From a virus: a stretch of 64,000 nucleotides of DNA. A model generated the notes under the pieces. The model worked only from the letters and a program-made list of their open reading frames with translations, was not told where the DNA came from and did no database searches. The stretch spans positions 1 to 64,000 of IMG/VR virus record IMGVR_UViG_3300006916_000042. One strand, given 5' to 3'. The translations under genes were made by a program, and so were the position numbers. This document shows, one piece after another, positions 32,475 to 39,704 of this stretch. Numbering within the stretch: the first letter of the stretch is position 1; the number at the start of each line of letters is the position of its first letter.

Positions 32475-32939
32475 ATGAAAGCCACAGTTTATTTCATCCA
32501 GTTGTCGGATGCACAGGTTGCCAAGATCAACGGTCCAGTTGGTTGTGGTGGTGGTTGGGGTGGTGCAGTTGGTCGGACATATTGGAAAGCCCAGAACAAG
32601 GGTGAGTATAAGAATGCAGCCCTTCTGGGGATGATCCAGCCAGCAGCCAAGCTGGAAGCATACGATGCAGAAAATGTGTTTCACATGATCCAGAACCATC
32701 AAACTCCATGGACTGCTTCAGAGCACGTTGAAGTTCTCACAGACAAGCCACGGTCGATGATGGTTGGTGACGTGATCGTCTGGGAAGACGGAACTACTGA
32801 GGTTGTTGCCAGATTCGGGTTTGAGAAGTACGAAGGTGACTTCAAAAAGATGCTGAAGGAACAGTCGGAACTGGGTGCTTACTTCTTCCAGACAACTCTG
32901 GATAAAGCCCTTGAATATGTTGAGAAGGAAACTGCTTAA
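32475..32939 (+). CDS. Uncharacterised conserved-looking protein
   Basis: 154 residues. Gly-rich stretch GPVGCGGGWGGAVGRTYW near 23-40, then HVEVLTDKPRSMMVGDVIVWEDGTTEVVARFGF, a pattern typical of short phage proteins of unknown function. AGAAAGGAAA upstream of the ATG. Confidence 0.6.
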   Translation: MKATVYFIQLSDAQVAKINGPVGCGGGWGGAVGRTYWKAQNKGEYKNAALLGMIQPAAKLEAYDAENVFHMIQNHQTPWTASEHVEVLTDKPRSMMVGDVIVWEDGTTEVVARFGFEKYEGDFKKMLKEQSELGAYFFQTTLDKALEYVEKETA

Positions 32940-32942
32940 CCC

Positions 32943-32970
32943 TTGACTCTCCCCATGAATGTGATAATAT
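32943..32970 (+). promoter_or_regulatory. sigma70-type promoter
   Basis: TTGACT at 32943-32948, 16-base spacer, TAATAT at 32965-32970, starting three bases after the previous stop codon. Confidence 0.75.
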
Positions 32971-33000
32971 GTTCATGGGGGTTGGCAAAGGAGAGAAAAA

Positions 33001-33183
33001 ATGATGAACAATATTCTGCATGGATTTCTGTTGAGTGGTATGCCCATCAGCCAGTATTTCCCAGAGACGATGATGTACTGGGGTGTGACCTTTATTGTCA
33101 TGATGATGGGAACCATGATCTACAATGCCCTGCCAGAGCCTGCACCTGAGTTTATCCGGATAGAGCCGTATATGGAGTTTTAA
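33001..33183 (+). CDS. Small membrane protein
   Basis: 60 residues with one membrane segment (about 25-43, YWGVTFIVMMMGTMIYNAL) and a short acidic tail. AGGAGAG upstream. A longer frame starting at 32943 in another phase overlaps the promoter and is rejected. Confidence 0.6.
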   Translation: MMNNILHGFLLSGMPISQYFPETMMYWGVTFIVMMMGTMIYNALPEPAPEFIRIEPYMEF

Positions 33184-33186
33184 AAG

Positions 33187-33313
33187 TTTGGGTTCGTCTA
33201 ATGAATTCTGGGAATGATCACCTAGAATAGGATACCGGTAGTTTTCCGGAGATGGTAGTACCGATTAGAATTTCTAGATAATTCGAAAGGTTAGCCTTGT
33301 GCAGCCACCCAAA
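33187..33313 (+). ncRNA. Structured non-coding element
   Basis: Outer stem TTTGGGT/ACCCAAA (33187-33193 with 33307-33313), inner TCTAAT/ATTAGA pairing, an ATTCT..GG/CC..AGAAT hairpin at about 33205-33229, and a CCGG-TAGTTTT-CCGG hairpin near 33236. Same overall idea as the 22892 element (long-range 7-bp outer stem). It sits between two genes with no coding frame of its own. Confidence 0.5.
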
Positions 33314-33334
33314 ACCAATTATGGAGTTTTGATC

Positions 33335-33505
33335 GTGAGAAAAATAACAGCAAAGTGTATGGGAGACTTGTTAGCAAAAGTCTATGAAAAAAACGGCTGG
33401 GTTCGTACCGTGGGTGAGAGTCGTACAAAACGAGTTCTGGAATATTACGATCTTGCCATGGATCAGAAGAAGAATGTATTTACTGCTATTGAGAAGGGAA
33501 GTTGA
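33335..33505 (+). CDS. Small basic protein, start uncertain
   Basis: About 56 residues from GTG 33335, the start best placed behind GGAG (33321-33324); the frame is open from GTG 33299. Basic, helical (GDLLAKVYEKNGWVRTVGESRTKRVLEYY). Function unknown. Confidence 0.5.
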   Translation: MRKITAKCMGDLLAKVYEKNGWVRTVGESRTKRVLEYYDLAMDQKKNVFTAIEKGS

Positions 33506-33507
33506 TT

Positions 33508-33957
33508 ATGACACACCTTTACCTTGAACTGGATTCATACACTGAGGTAACACGGGAACGTGATTACTCTGATGATTATTCCGGTGAAGATACATACACA
33601 GATTGGACAATTCAGGGTATCTACTTGGGTAAACCACTGGGTACATCTGGAAGACAGATACCATATGATTTTGATGTCAGTGTGGGTGACACGGTTTACC
33701 TGCTATATTCAATCAATTCCGAAGGTGATAGCTTCTCCCGGAACGATGGAGAGCATTTTGAAGACATTCTGGTGTTCAAGACCCTTGAAAAAGCCCAAGC
33801 TGCCAAGAAGGTTCTTGAGGGGTTTGATAAATCCGGTAATGATCAGATGATAAATCTGACCACCGAATCGGGTGAGACATACAAGTTTTATCCACCATGG
33901 TGGGGGTATTTTGAACGACTCGATACTCTTGATATTGAAACCATGAGTGTGAAATAG
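33508..33957 (+). CDS. Uncharacterised acidic protein
   Basis: 149 residues from ATG 33508 after GGGAAG (TTG 33502 possible). FDVSVGDTVYLLYSINSEGDSFSRNDGEHFEDILVFKTLEKAQAAKKVLE is a recurring pattern in phage proteins of unknown function. Confidence 0.6.
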   Translation: MTHLYLELDSYTEVTRERDYSDDYSGEDTYTDWTIQGIYLGKPLGTSGRQIPYDFDVSVGDTVYLLYSINSEGDSFSRNDGEHFEDILVFKTLEKAQAAKKVLEGFDKSGNDQMINLTTESGETYKFYPPWWGYFERLDTLDIETMSVK

Positions 33958-34000
33958 TATATAACCTATCAACAATGAAAAAGTGAACAGGAATTAAAAA

Positions 34001-34492
34001 ATGAAGAAAATTTTGCTATGCTCCGTTATTGCTACATCTGTATCAATTTTTTCAATGACTGCTATTGCTGGTAATTTCAGTGATGGTGTTGATTGCAATC
34101 TCAGCCAATCTGTAGAAGATCGTTATTGTAATCCAAGAACAGGAGCCAATTACGATCTTGGTGGTGGTAATTCCGGTGGGAATGGTAATTCCGGTGGGAA
34201 TGGTAATTCCGGTGGGAATGGTAATTCCGGTGGGAATGGTAACGGAAACGGTAACGGAAACGGTAACGGAAACGGTAATTCCGGTGGGAATGGTAATTCC
34301 GGTAATTCCGGTGGTTCAGGTCCCGGTAACGGAAACGGTAATGCCGGAAATTCTGGAAACGGTGGTGGAAATAACGGTGGTTCAGGTCCCGGTACTGGAA
34401 ACGGTGGTGGAAACAATGGACAGGGTGCCGGAGCCGGAAACGGTAACGGTGGTTCTGGAAACGGTGGTGGAAACGGTAACGGTCGTAAGTAA
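34001..34492 (+). CDS. Exported Gly/Asn-repeat protein
   Basis: 163 residues. Signal peptide MKKILLCSVIATSVSIF...AIAG (cleavage after about residue 24), a short Cys-containing segment (DCNLSQSVEDRYCN), then about 105 residues of almost pure Gly/Asn/Ser (GNSGGN and GNGN repeats). Likely secreted or periplasmic and unstructured or forming a polyglycine-II-like fibre. Role unknown. Confidence 0.65.
   Translation: MKKILLCSVIATSVSIFSMTAIAGNFSDGVDCNLSQSVEDRYCNPRTGANYDLGGGNSGGNGNSGGNGNSGGNGNSGGNGNGNGNGNGNGNGNSGGNGNSGNSGGSGPGNGNGNAGNSGNGGGNNGGSGPGTGNGGGNNGQGAGAGNGNGGSGNGGGNGNGRK
34166..34291 (+). repeat. Tandem coding repeats in the Gly/Asn protein
   Basis: Four perfect copies of GGTAATTCCGGTGGGAAT (18 bases, 34166-34237), then three copies of GGTAACGGAAAC (12 bases), then a fifth 18-base copy. 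Perfect DNA identity means recent slippage, so length probably varies among isolates. Confidence 0.9.
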
Positions 34493-34504
34493 ATAAACAA
34501 CAAA

Positions 34505-34580
34505 GTCCCTATAGCCCAATGGCAGAGGCCACAGCTTTAAACCCTGTTCAGTGTCGGTTCGAATCCGACTAGGGACACCA
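34505..34580 (+). tRNA. tRNA-Leu (TAA)
   Basis: 76 bases. Acceptor GTCCCTA/TAGGGAC, 3-bp D-stem, anticodon stem ACAG/CTGT with loop TTTAAAC and anticodon TAA, 5-base variable loop TCAGT, T-arm GTCGG/CCGAC, encoded CCA. Same truncated variable arm as the other two Leu tRNAs. Confidence 0.85.
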
Positions 34581-34603
34581 CAAACATGAGAGTATGAGTT
34601 ATG
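34577..34603 (+). repeat. Post-tRNA direct repeat, copy 1
   Basis: ACCACAAACATGAGAG then TATGAGTTATG after tRNA-Leu(TAA) recurs with one change after tRNA-Thr(TGT) at 39678-39704. Each copy links a tRNA 3' end to the start codon of a small gene. Confidence 0.7.
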
Positions 34604-34792
34604 AGCAAATTTCGAATTAAGTCTGAATGGGATTTTGGTTGGGAAGATATGATCTTTGATAGCAAGGAAGCTGCCTTGGAACATATGAAACAGGATGAAA
34701 ATCTCAAGGAATTGTGTGATGATTATCAGATGTCTGTTGATGAAATTATGGCCAAAAATCTGATCAGCTTTGTTGAATTGAAAGAGATGTAA
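34601..34792 (+). CDS. Small acidic protein
   Basis: 63 residues, helical and acidic (SKEAALEHMKQDENLKELCDDYQMSVDEIMAKN). TATGAG upstream; the stop overlaps the next start. Function unknown. Confidence 0.55.
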   Translation: MSKFRIKSEWDFGWEDMIFDSKEAALEHMKQDENLKELCDDYQMSVDEIMAKNLISFVELKEM

Positions 34793-35448
34793 TGAAGATA
34801 GCTATCATAGCAGACCTTCACTGTGAATTCAGTGAGTGGGTCTGGCCAGATGAAACTGAGTGTGATGTGATCATTAATGCCGGTGATACCCATCCATGGC
34901 CACTCCAGAGAGACCTGAAACGGAAGTCTTTTCCAGACAAACCTTACATTGAGGTTTTGGGAAACCATGACTATTATGGGCAACAGGAACTGGCCTATTG
35001 TTCTTCTGCATACCGGGTTGATGATACCAAGTTTTTCGGAACAACCCTCTGGACAGATTTGGACCTTGCCCAGTTTGAACTGGTTAAAAATTCTCTGGCA
35101 GATAGCAGACAGATTGTGAACTACACATATGAGAAGATGGGTGAACTATTCACCAGAGGGTTGGATGACATATTGAAATCCAATGCTGATGTTATTGTCA
35201 CTCACCACGGCCCTTCATTCAAATCATGTAGCATAAAATATCAGGGATCACCTTTGAATTGTGGATTTTATTCCTCTCTGGATGATTTTATTCTTGACAT
35301 GGAGAAACCACCCGTGTTATGGGTCCACGGACATACACATGATTCTTCTGATTACATGATTGGTAAGACAAGAGTCGTGTGTCACCCAAGGGGATATCCC
35401 CATGAGGTCAATCACAGAAACTACAAACCGAAAGTGATAGAGATATGA
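34792..35448 (+). CDS. Calcineurin-like metallophosphoesterase
   Basis: 218 residues with DLH (9), GDT, GNHD (near 57), THH and GHTH motifs of the metallophosphoesterase fold. Could act on nucleic acid ends or small phosphoesters. Its stop overlaps a small membrane-protein gene by 4 bases. Confidence 0.75.
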   Translation: MKIAIIADLHCEFSEWVWPDETECDVIINAGDTHPWPLQRDLKRKSFPDKPYIEVLGNHDYYGQQELAYCSSAYRVDDTKFFGTTLWTDLDLAQFELVKNSLADSRQIVNYTYEKMGELFTRGLDDILKSNADVIVTHHGPSFKSCSIKYQGSPLNCGFYSSLDDFILDMEKPPVLWVHGHTHDSSDYMIGKTRVVCHPRGYPHEVNHRNYKPKVIEI

Positions 35449-35582
35449 AAACATTTATGTTGGTTGGGTTGCTTACTGTATCCTTGATACTATATCTTGG
35501 TTTGAAGTGGTTATGGGATAATATCGAAGTGAAGGGTGATGACCCCAAACCACCAATTGGAAAGGAAGATCGTGATAGCTGA
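35445..35582 (+). CDS. Very small membrane protein
   Basis: 45 residues with one membrane segment (MKTFMLVGLLTVSLILYLGL) and a charged tail. ATGA overlap with the phosphoesterase supports it. It overlaps the next small gene by 11 bases. Confidence 0.55.
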   Translation: MKTFMLVGLLTVSLILYLGLKWLWDNIEVKGDDPKPPIGKEDRDS

Positions 35583-35697
35583 TTTCACATATCTTCAATG
35601 GATATTTGTTACCGTGGGTATTTACGGTGCATATATAGCAATTCGGCAAATAATTTGGAAACTGGAAAAGAAGGAATATGATAATGAATCCGATTAA
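35572..35697 (+). CDS. Very small membrane protein, GTG start
   Basis: 41 residues from GTG 35572, preceded by GGAAAGGAAG. One membrane segment (LQWIFVTVGIYGAYIAI) and a charged C-terminus. Overlaps the SPFH gene start. Function unknown. Confidence 0.5.
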   Translation: MIADFTYLQWIFVTVGIYGAYIAIRQIIWKLEKKEYDNESD

Positions 35698-36589
35698 AAC
35701 AGCACTAGGTGGTATTGTGGGGATGTTTGCATTCCTTGCCGTCATTACCGTGGTCTTTGGATCGTGGTATACGATTGATGAAACTGAACGGGGAGTCGTT
35801 CTCCGAAATGGAGCATTCCAGACAATTGCAGAACCGGGTCTAGGTTTCAAGACTCCGTGGATTGAGGATGTGAACGTTATTTCACTCCAGACACTTTCAC
35901 GAGAGTGGGAGAAGATGCAAGCATACAGCCGGGATCAACAGCCTGCTGATCTTGTTGTATCCGTCACATACAGGGTTCCACCCGGTGATGTCGAAGAGTT
36001 GTATCGTCAGTTCATCAGCATTGATGGGATGACATCACGTTTGCTGGATCGTAAGATACCGGAAGTTGTGAAGACCGTGTTTGGTCAGTACACAGCAGTA
36101 TCAGCCGTCCAGAACCGTGAAGCCATGGGTGCCCGTATTACGGAGCAAGCAAATGCACGTATTAAGGGTCCGATTGAAATTGTGTCAATCCAGATTGAGA
36201 ATATTGATTTCTCTGATGCATACGAAGAATCCATCGAGTCACGTATGAAGGAAGAGGTTGAGGTTGAACGGGTTCGTCAAACAGCAGAACGTCAGAAGAT
36301 TGAAGCCGAAATCACGGTGATCAAAGCTGATGCTGAAGCCAAAGCTGTTATTGCCCGTGCCACTGCTGAAGCCGATGCTATCAGACTCCGTGGTGTTGCC
36401 GAAGCATCTGCCATTGATGCAAAAGGTAAAGCTATCCAACAGAACCCACAAATCGTGGAACTGACAAAAGCTGAAAAGTGGAATGGTGTTACACCAACAA
36501 CAGTCCTTCCGAATGGTACAATCCCATTCTTGGATGTTGCCAAGCCACGTGCTGATGTTATGACACTGGACCGTTTGCTGAAGCAGTAA
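35684..36589 (+). CDS. SPFH/prohibitin-family protein
   Basis: 301 residues from ATG 35684 (AAGGA 8 bases upstream; ATG 35678 is too close). One N-terminal membrane segment (about 8-28), the band-7 domain (ETERGVVLRNGAFQTIAEPGLGFKTPW), and a long charged coiled coil (about 180-250, Glu/Ala/Arg-rich). Like HflC/HflK and prohibitin, probably forms membrane rings; phage members may guard or remodel the host membrane or modulate FtsH. Confidence 0.85.
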   Translation: MNPIKTALGGIVGMFAFLAVITVVFGSWYTIDETERGVVLRNGAFQTIAEPGLGFKTPWIEDVNVISLQTLSREWEKMQAYSRDQQPADLVVSVTYRVPPGDVEELYRQFISIDGMTSRLLDRKIPEVVKTVFGQYTAVSAVQNREAMGARITEQANARIKGPIEIVSIQIENIDFSDAYEESIESRMKEEVEVERVRQTAERQKIEAEITVIKADAEAKAVIARATAEADAIRLRGVAEASAIDAKGKAIQQNPQIVELTKAEKWNGVTPTTVLPNGTIPFLDVAKPRADVMTLDRLLKQ

Positions 36590-36609
36590 AATATCTACAT
36601 GTCAACAAA

Positions 36610-36637
36610 GGGTGGGATTTCGGTCCCACCTTTTTTT
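36610..36637 (+). terminator. Intrinsic terminator after SPFH gene
   Basis: GGTGGGA (36611-36617) pairs with TCCCACC (36624-36630), loop TTTCGG, followed by seven T. Confidence 0.9.
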
Positions 36638-36643
36638 ATTGCC

Positions 36644-36651
36644 TATAAATA
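36644..36651 (+). promoter_or_regulatory. T4-type late promoter TATAAATA
   Basis: Exact T4 late-promoter core TATAAATA, followed by CA, 19 bases before the endolysin-like gene and just after a terminator. Position and downstream gene fit a late promoter. Confidence 0.65.
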
Positions 36652-36669
36652 CAGGAAGGGAGTGGTTAG

Positions 36670-37098
36670 ATGTCGGACATAGAGGGTTTTAAGGGGTACT
36701 GGGACGTGTTTGAGGCTTCTGAGACACTGGGAGACCCATATCCCCAGTTAACGGCTGCACAGTGGGCCTTAGAGAGTTCTTGGGGTAAGAGAATGTCAGG
36801 GAATAACAACCCGTTTGGCCAGAAGGGCCGGGTTGGTGAGGATGATGTCACGTTCAGGATGACATGGGAGATTATCGACGGTGAACGGGTTGAACGGGAA
36901 GAGCCGTTCATGAACTACCCATCTTTGTATGATGCCATGCTTGACCGGTACAATAGGTGGATAGTTTTATATAGCCGTGCAGAAAGTGTTGAAGAAGCTA
37001 TTGACATACTTCTGGAAAACTGGTATGCAACAGATACAGATTACAAAGAGAAGATTCTTGCAGTGATTGAGACTGCCAAGAAAAACACAGGACCATGA
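36670..37098 (+). CDS. Glucosaminidase-type endolysin candidate
   Basis: 142 residues. LTAAQWALESSWGKRMSGNNNPFGQKG is the catalytic region of FlgJ/LytG-type beta-N-acetylglucosaminidases (catalytic Glu in ALES). GGAAGGGAG lies upstream. No signal peptide or membrane segment, so a holin would be needed; the late promoter fits a lysis gene. A tail-associated peptidoglycan hydrolase is the alternative. Confidence 0.75.
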   Translation: MSDIEGFKGYWDVFEASETLGDPYPQLTAAQWALESSWGKRMSGNNNPFGQKGRVGEDDVTFRMTWEIIDGERVEREEPFMNYPSLYDAMLDRYNRWIVLYSRAESVEEAIDILLENWYATDTDYKEKILAVIETAKKNTGP

Positions 37099-37121
37099 AC
37101 CAATGAATCATTACCACGAGC

Positions 37122-37152
37122 TTGACAACCTGTAAGTACAATTCCGTACTTA
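37122..37152 (+). promoter_or_regulatory. Promoter-like -35 with overlapping palindrome
   Basis: TTGACA at 37122-37127 is followed by the inverted repeat TAAGTAC-AATTCC-GTACTTA (37133-37152), 7 bp per arm. The -10 is weak. The palindrome is in operator position for a dimeric repressor, or could form a hairpin in the leader of the next gene. Confidence 0.45.
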
Positions 37153-37164
37153 TAGGAGACAGAA

Positions 37165-37452
37165 ATGTCTAAAACATATCGTCGAATGGGTAACTGTGAC
37201 AGGTGGTATAACCGTCCGTTTACTTATGGTGGTCTTGTCAGAGAAGACCCGGAATTTGATGAAAAGCAGAAACGGGAATTCCATAACGACAAGTTGACTC
37301 ATTCCAGTGGGAACAAGACTTACAAAGCTCTTTGCAAAAAGACTCGTCGTAGCCGGTGGAGATATGATGCAGCCATGATCATGAAAGATGTGGACCATGA
37401 CTGGATCGAAACAAAGAAGCTTGAGAAGAAACATATCTGGTCTGTCTGGTGA
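37165..37452 (+). CDS. Small basic protein
   Basis: 95 residues, rich in Lys, Arg, Trp and Tyr (KALCKKTRRSRWRYDAAMIM). ATAGGAGAC ribosome site. Nucleic-acid binding is possible. Precedes an HNH endonuclease. Confidence 0.5.
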   Translation: MSKTYRRMGNCDRWYNRPFTYGGLVREDPEFDEKQKREFHNDKLTHSSGNKTYKALCKKTRRSRWRYDAAMIMKDVDHDWIETKKLEKKHIWSVW

Positions 37453-37459
37453 GTGAGGA

Positions 37460-38059
37460 ATGAATGTGAACCCTTTTGATTTGAAAACATTGGTGTTGAA
37501 TGCAAACTACCAGCCGGTAGACTTGTTTCCACTGATGGTGATACCAGTACAGGATGCCGTGGGTAGATGCTACTCCGGTGAGCCGACATGCCGGGTTGAG
37601 GTTGAGTATCCAATAGAGATTGCCAACCGGAATGCACGGTGGAGCCTTAAGTGGCCGTCCATCATTGTCCGATTTAATACCAACATCTATCATAAAGATC
37701 ACGTTCATATGAACCACACGACTCTGTTCTACAGGGACATGGGGTTATGTGCATATTGTTCAAACCATGTTCCCATCCGGAAGGGTACGATTGATCACGT
37801 TCAGCCTATCTCAAAGGGTGGTAAGAACGTCTGGACAAACGTTGTCTGGTCGTGTGGGACTTGTAATGCCAAGAAAGATAACCATCTTCCAAAGGGTGAG
37901 TGGACACCACGAAACAGGTTGTGGGTGCCCACATACTGGGACTTGGTGAGACATTGTAAGAAGTTTCCACTAACGGTTTATGACATTAGGTGGATGGATT
38001 ATCTTCCGGATTGGGAAGGTGAAATTAGATTATGGGAGAATTATGATGTCAGAGGTTGA
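37460..38059 (+). CDS. HNH endonuclease
   Basis: 199 residues. CAYC...TIDHVQPISKGGKNVWTNVVWSCGTCNAKKDNHLP holds both CxxC zinc pairs and the DH...N...H core of HNH enzymes. The N-terminal 90 residues could recognise DNA. It may be a stand-alone homing endonuclease or a nicking enzyme. Confidence 0.85.
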   Translation: MNVNPFDLKTLVLNANYQPVDLFPLMVIPVQDAVGRCYSGEPTCRVEVEYPIEIANRNARWSLKWPSIIVRFNTNIYHKDHVHMNHTTLFYRDMGLCAYCSNHVPIRKGTIDHVQPISKGGKNVWTNVVWSCGTCNAKKDNHLPKGEWTPRNRLWVPTYWDLVRHCKKFPLTVYDIRWMDYLPDWEGEIRLWENYDVRG

Positions 38060-38687
38060 TCGTAGAGGTTTCCTTGGTTTGCTGAGTGCTGTTGGTCTTG
38101 CACCGGAAGCCCTGAAAAATATTGTTGCAGAGAATAGTGTCAAGACCTTTGGCAACACAGTTGCTGGTGGTGCTTCTGGTCTTATTCGATCTATGAGTAG
38201 CCAAGAAAAAAACAGATTCAATCTCCGGAATCTCATCAGAAACAGCAAGGAACAGAATAGTGGGTATGAATTTGATGATAGTTACATACATGATCAAGCA
38301 GAGAAGATAGTGATTGCACAAAACCCCGGATTATATGAGAAAACATTTGACAAGTACAAAGATAGTGATATGGACTCTATGAAATCATTCTCATCTTCTG
38401 TGAAAGACCATTACAATAGACAAAAAATATTGGAATCCTCAGAGAAGTTTGAAAGAATGAAGATCACGAAGATGATTGAAATTCTGACTAAAAATGTTAA
38501 AAATATCCCATTTCTGAATTTTGACAATCACTCAGCCTATAGTATTATCAATTGCTATTATTGTATCAGGGCCAGAAGGCCGGATATTTTTGATGAGGTG
38601 GTAGCAGGTAATAAGACACTGCAATTCATCTCAGATTTGAGATACATGGATGAAAAGATGTATGACGATAGTAAAGGTGATTTTTGA
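38046..38687 (+). CDS. Protein with twin-arginine-like N-terminus
   Basis: 213 residues from ATG 38046. The N-terminus VDRRGFLGLLSAVGLAPEAL has the RRxFL pattern of Tat signal peptides with a moderately hydrophobic stretch; the rest is charged and helical (KFERMKITKMIEILTKNVKN). If genuine, the phage sends a folded protein through the host Tat system. Overlaps the HNH gene by 14 bases. Confidence 0.55.
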   Translation: MSEVDRRGFLGLLSAVGLAPEALKNIVAENSVKTFGNTVAGGASGLIRSMSSQEKNRFNLRNLIRNSKEQNSGYEFDDSYIHDQAEKIVIAQNPGLYEKTFDKYKDSDMDSMKSFSSSVKDHYNRQKILESSEKFERMKITKMIEILTKNVKNIPFLNFDNHSAYSIINCYYCIRARRPDIFDEVVAGNKTLQFISDLRYMDEKMYDDSKGDF

Positions 38688-38689
38688 TA

Positions 38690-39100
38690 ATGAGGAAATA
38701 TCATAAAGATGGATCATTACCAGAGAGTGGTGAGATTTGGGTCTTTGGGTCTAATCTTGCTGGTATTCACGGTGCTGGTGCTGCTAAAGTAGCCCGGTTC
38801 AAATTCGATGCCAAGATGCACATGGGTGTGGGTCTGACAGGCCATTCATATGCAATCCCCACCAAAGATCAGACGGTGATGCATACGTTGCCATCGAATG
38901 TTATTGAGGGTTATGTCAATCAGTTCTGCCAATTCACACAATTGGTTTCTGATGTTACATTGGTTCGGGGGTTCGAACGTTTTTTCGTAACCCGTGTGGG
39001 TTGTGGTCTTGCAGGGTTGCCGGATTATGTTATTGCCCCTATGTTTAAAGAAGCAATGAATTGTTCATTTGCAGAAGAATGGAGAGAATACCTTGAGTAA
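38690..39100 (+). CDS. Macro-domain-like phage protein
   Basis: 136 residues from ATG 38690 after AAAGGTGA. IWVFGSNLAGIHGAGAAKVARF, GLTGHSYAIPTKD and FFVTRVGCGLAGL follow the loop pattern of a phage family related to macro domains, which bind ADP-ribose. T4 has a related protein (tk.4). Could remove or sense ADP-ribose. Fold not confirmed. Confidence 0.6.
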   Translation: MRKYHKDGSLPESGEIWVFGSNLAGIHGAGAAKVARFKFDAKMHMGVGLTGHSYAIPTKDQTVMHTLPSNVIEGYVNQFCQFTQLVSDVTLVRGFERFFVTRVGCGLAGLPDYVIAPMFKEAMNCSFAEEWREYLE

Positions 39101-39368
39101 AATTATGGATGGACTTGTGAAAATTTCTATTGGTACACACTCACGTGATTGCCATGATGTCGGGTTTGAGTTCAATGATCAAATGCAGAATTTTGATCAT
39201 TCAGGGTATGCACCGGATATCTGTGGTGTGTCTGAGTATGGTGATGATATGATTTTTTTGGTTGATGTGGAGACTGGTAAGATTCTCAACTGGGATACCA
39301 AAAAGATCAAAGAATCACTCCAGAACTGGTATGAAGATAATATAGATGGAGATTATGAGGATGAATAA
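39093..39368 (+). CDS. Uncharacterised acidic protein
   Basis: 91 residues from TTG 39093, six bases after GGAGAG (39081-39086); ATG 39105 is the alternative. Acidic, with VDVETGKILNWDTKKIKESLQNWYED at the C-terminus. Overlaps its neighbours by a few bases. Confidence 0.5.
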   Translation: MSKIMDGLVKISIGTHSRDCHDVGFEFNDQMQNFDHSGYAPDICGVSEYGDDMIFLVDVETGKILNWDTKKIKESLQNWYEDNIDGDYEDE

Positions 39369-39561
39369 GCAGGTAAAAATGTTTCTGGAATTTGTTCTGG
39401 ACCTTGGTTTCGGGCTGGGTTGGTTTCTTGCAATCCTGTTTTCCGTGATCTGGGGTGAAACTTCTGGTGTGATGAGTATTCTGACCATAATTTACAGTGT
39501 TCTTTGGGTTGTCATTGTACCAGATATTTACGTATTAGCACGAAAAAAGCTTGACACATAA
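39361..39561 (+). CDS. Small membrane protein, two segments
   Basis: 66 residues from ATG 39361 (ATG 39355 possible). Two membrane segments (about 12-30 and 36-58) joined by a short loop. A holin is possible by topology, but its location in the early-type region argues against it. Confidence 0.5.
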   Translation: MNKQVKMFLEFVLDLGFGLGWFLAILFSVIWGETSGVMSILTIIYSVLWVVIVPDIYVLARKKLDT

Positions 39562-39579
39562 GCAATAGTGGTATATATG
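39551..39579 (+). promoter_or_regulatory. sigma70-type promoter
   Basis: TTGACA at 39551-39556, 17-base spacer, TATATG at 39574-39579, just before the second tRNA block. Confidence 0.65.
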
Positions 39580-39587
39580 TTGTGTCA

Positions 39588-39594
39588 CTAAATA
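39588..39594 (+). promoter_or_regulatory. Candidate late promoter CTAAATA
   Basis: CTAAATA 13 bases before tRNA-Thr(TGT), inside the leader of the sigma70-type promoter, so the tRNA could be made both early and late. Confidence 0.4.
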
Positions 39595-39606
39595 AATAGA
39601 AACAAT

Positions 39607-39681
39607 GCCAGTGTGGCCGAATGGTAAGGCAACACCTTTGTAACGTGAAGATTAGGGGTTCGATTCCTCTCACTGGCACCA
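39607..39681 (+). tRNA. tRNA-Thr (TGT)
   Basis: 75 bases. Acceptor GCCAGTG/CACTGGC, loop TTTGTAA with anticodon TGT, T-arm AGGGG/CCTCT, encoded CCA. Anticodon stem has a 3-bp core (CAC/GTG) with mismatches at both ends. Confidence 0.8.
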
Positions 39682-39704
39682 CAAACATGAAAGTATGAGT
39701 TATG
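39678..39704 (+). repeat. Post-tRNA direct repeat, copy 2
   Basis: Differs by one base from the copy at 34577-34603. The pair suggests that a tRNA plus its downstream junction was duplicated or moved as a unit. Confidence 0.7.

Noticed and set aside
32943-33149. Frame overlapping the 33001 membrane gene
   Set aside because: It begins at the -35 of the promoter and would not be on the transcript.
34166-34291. Possible CRISPR-like array
   Set aside because: The repeats are contiguous without spacers, in frame and coding.
34150-34503. Minus-strand Pro-rich frame, and a plus-strand frame opposite the Gly/Asn repeats
   Set aside because: Both arise from the 18- and 12-base repeats; the Gly/Asn frame has a signal peptide and a proper start.
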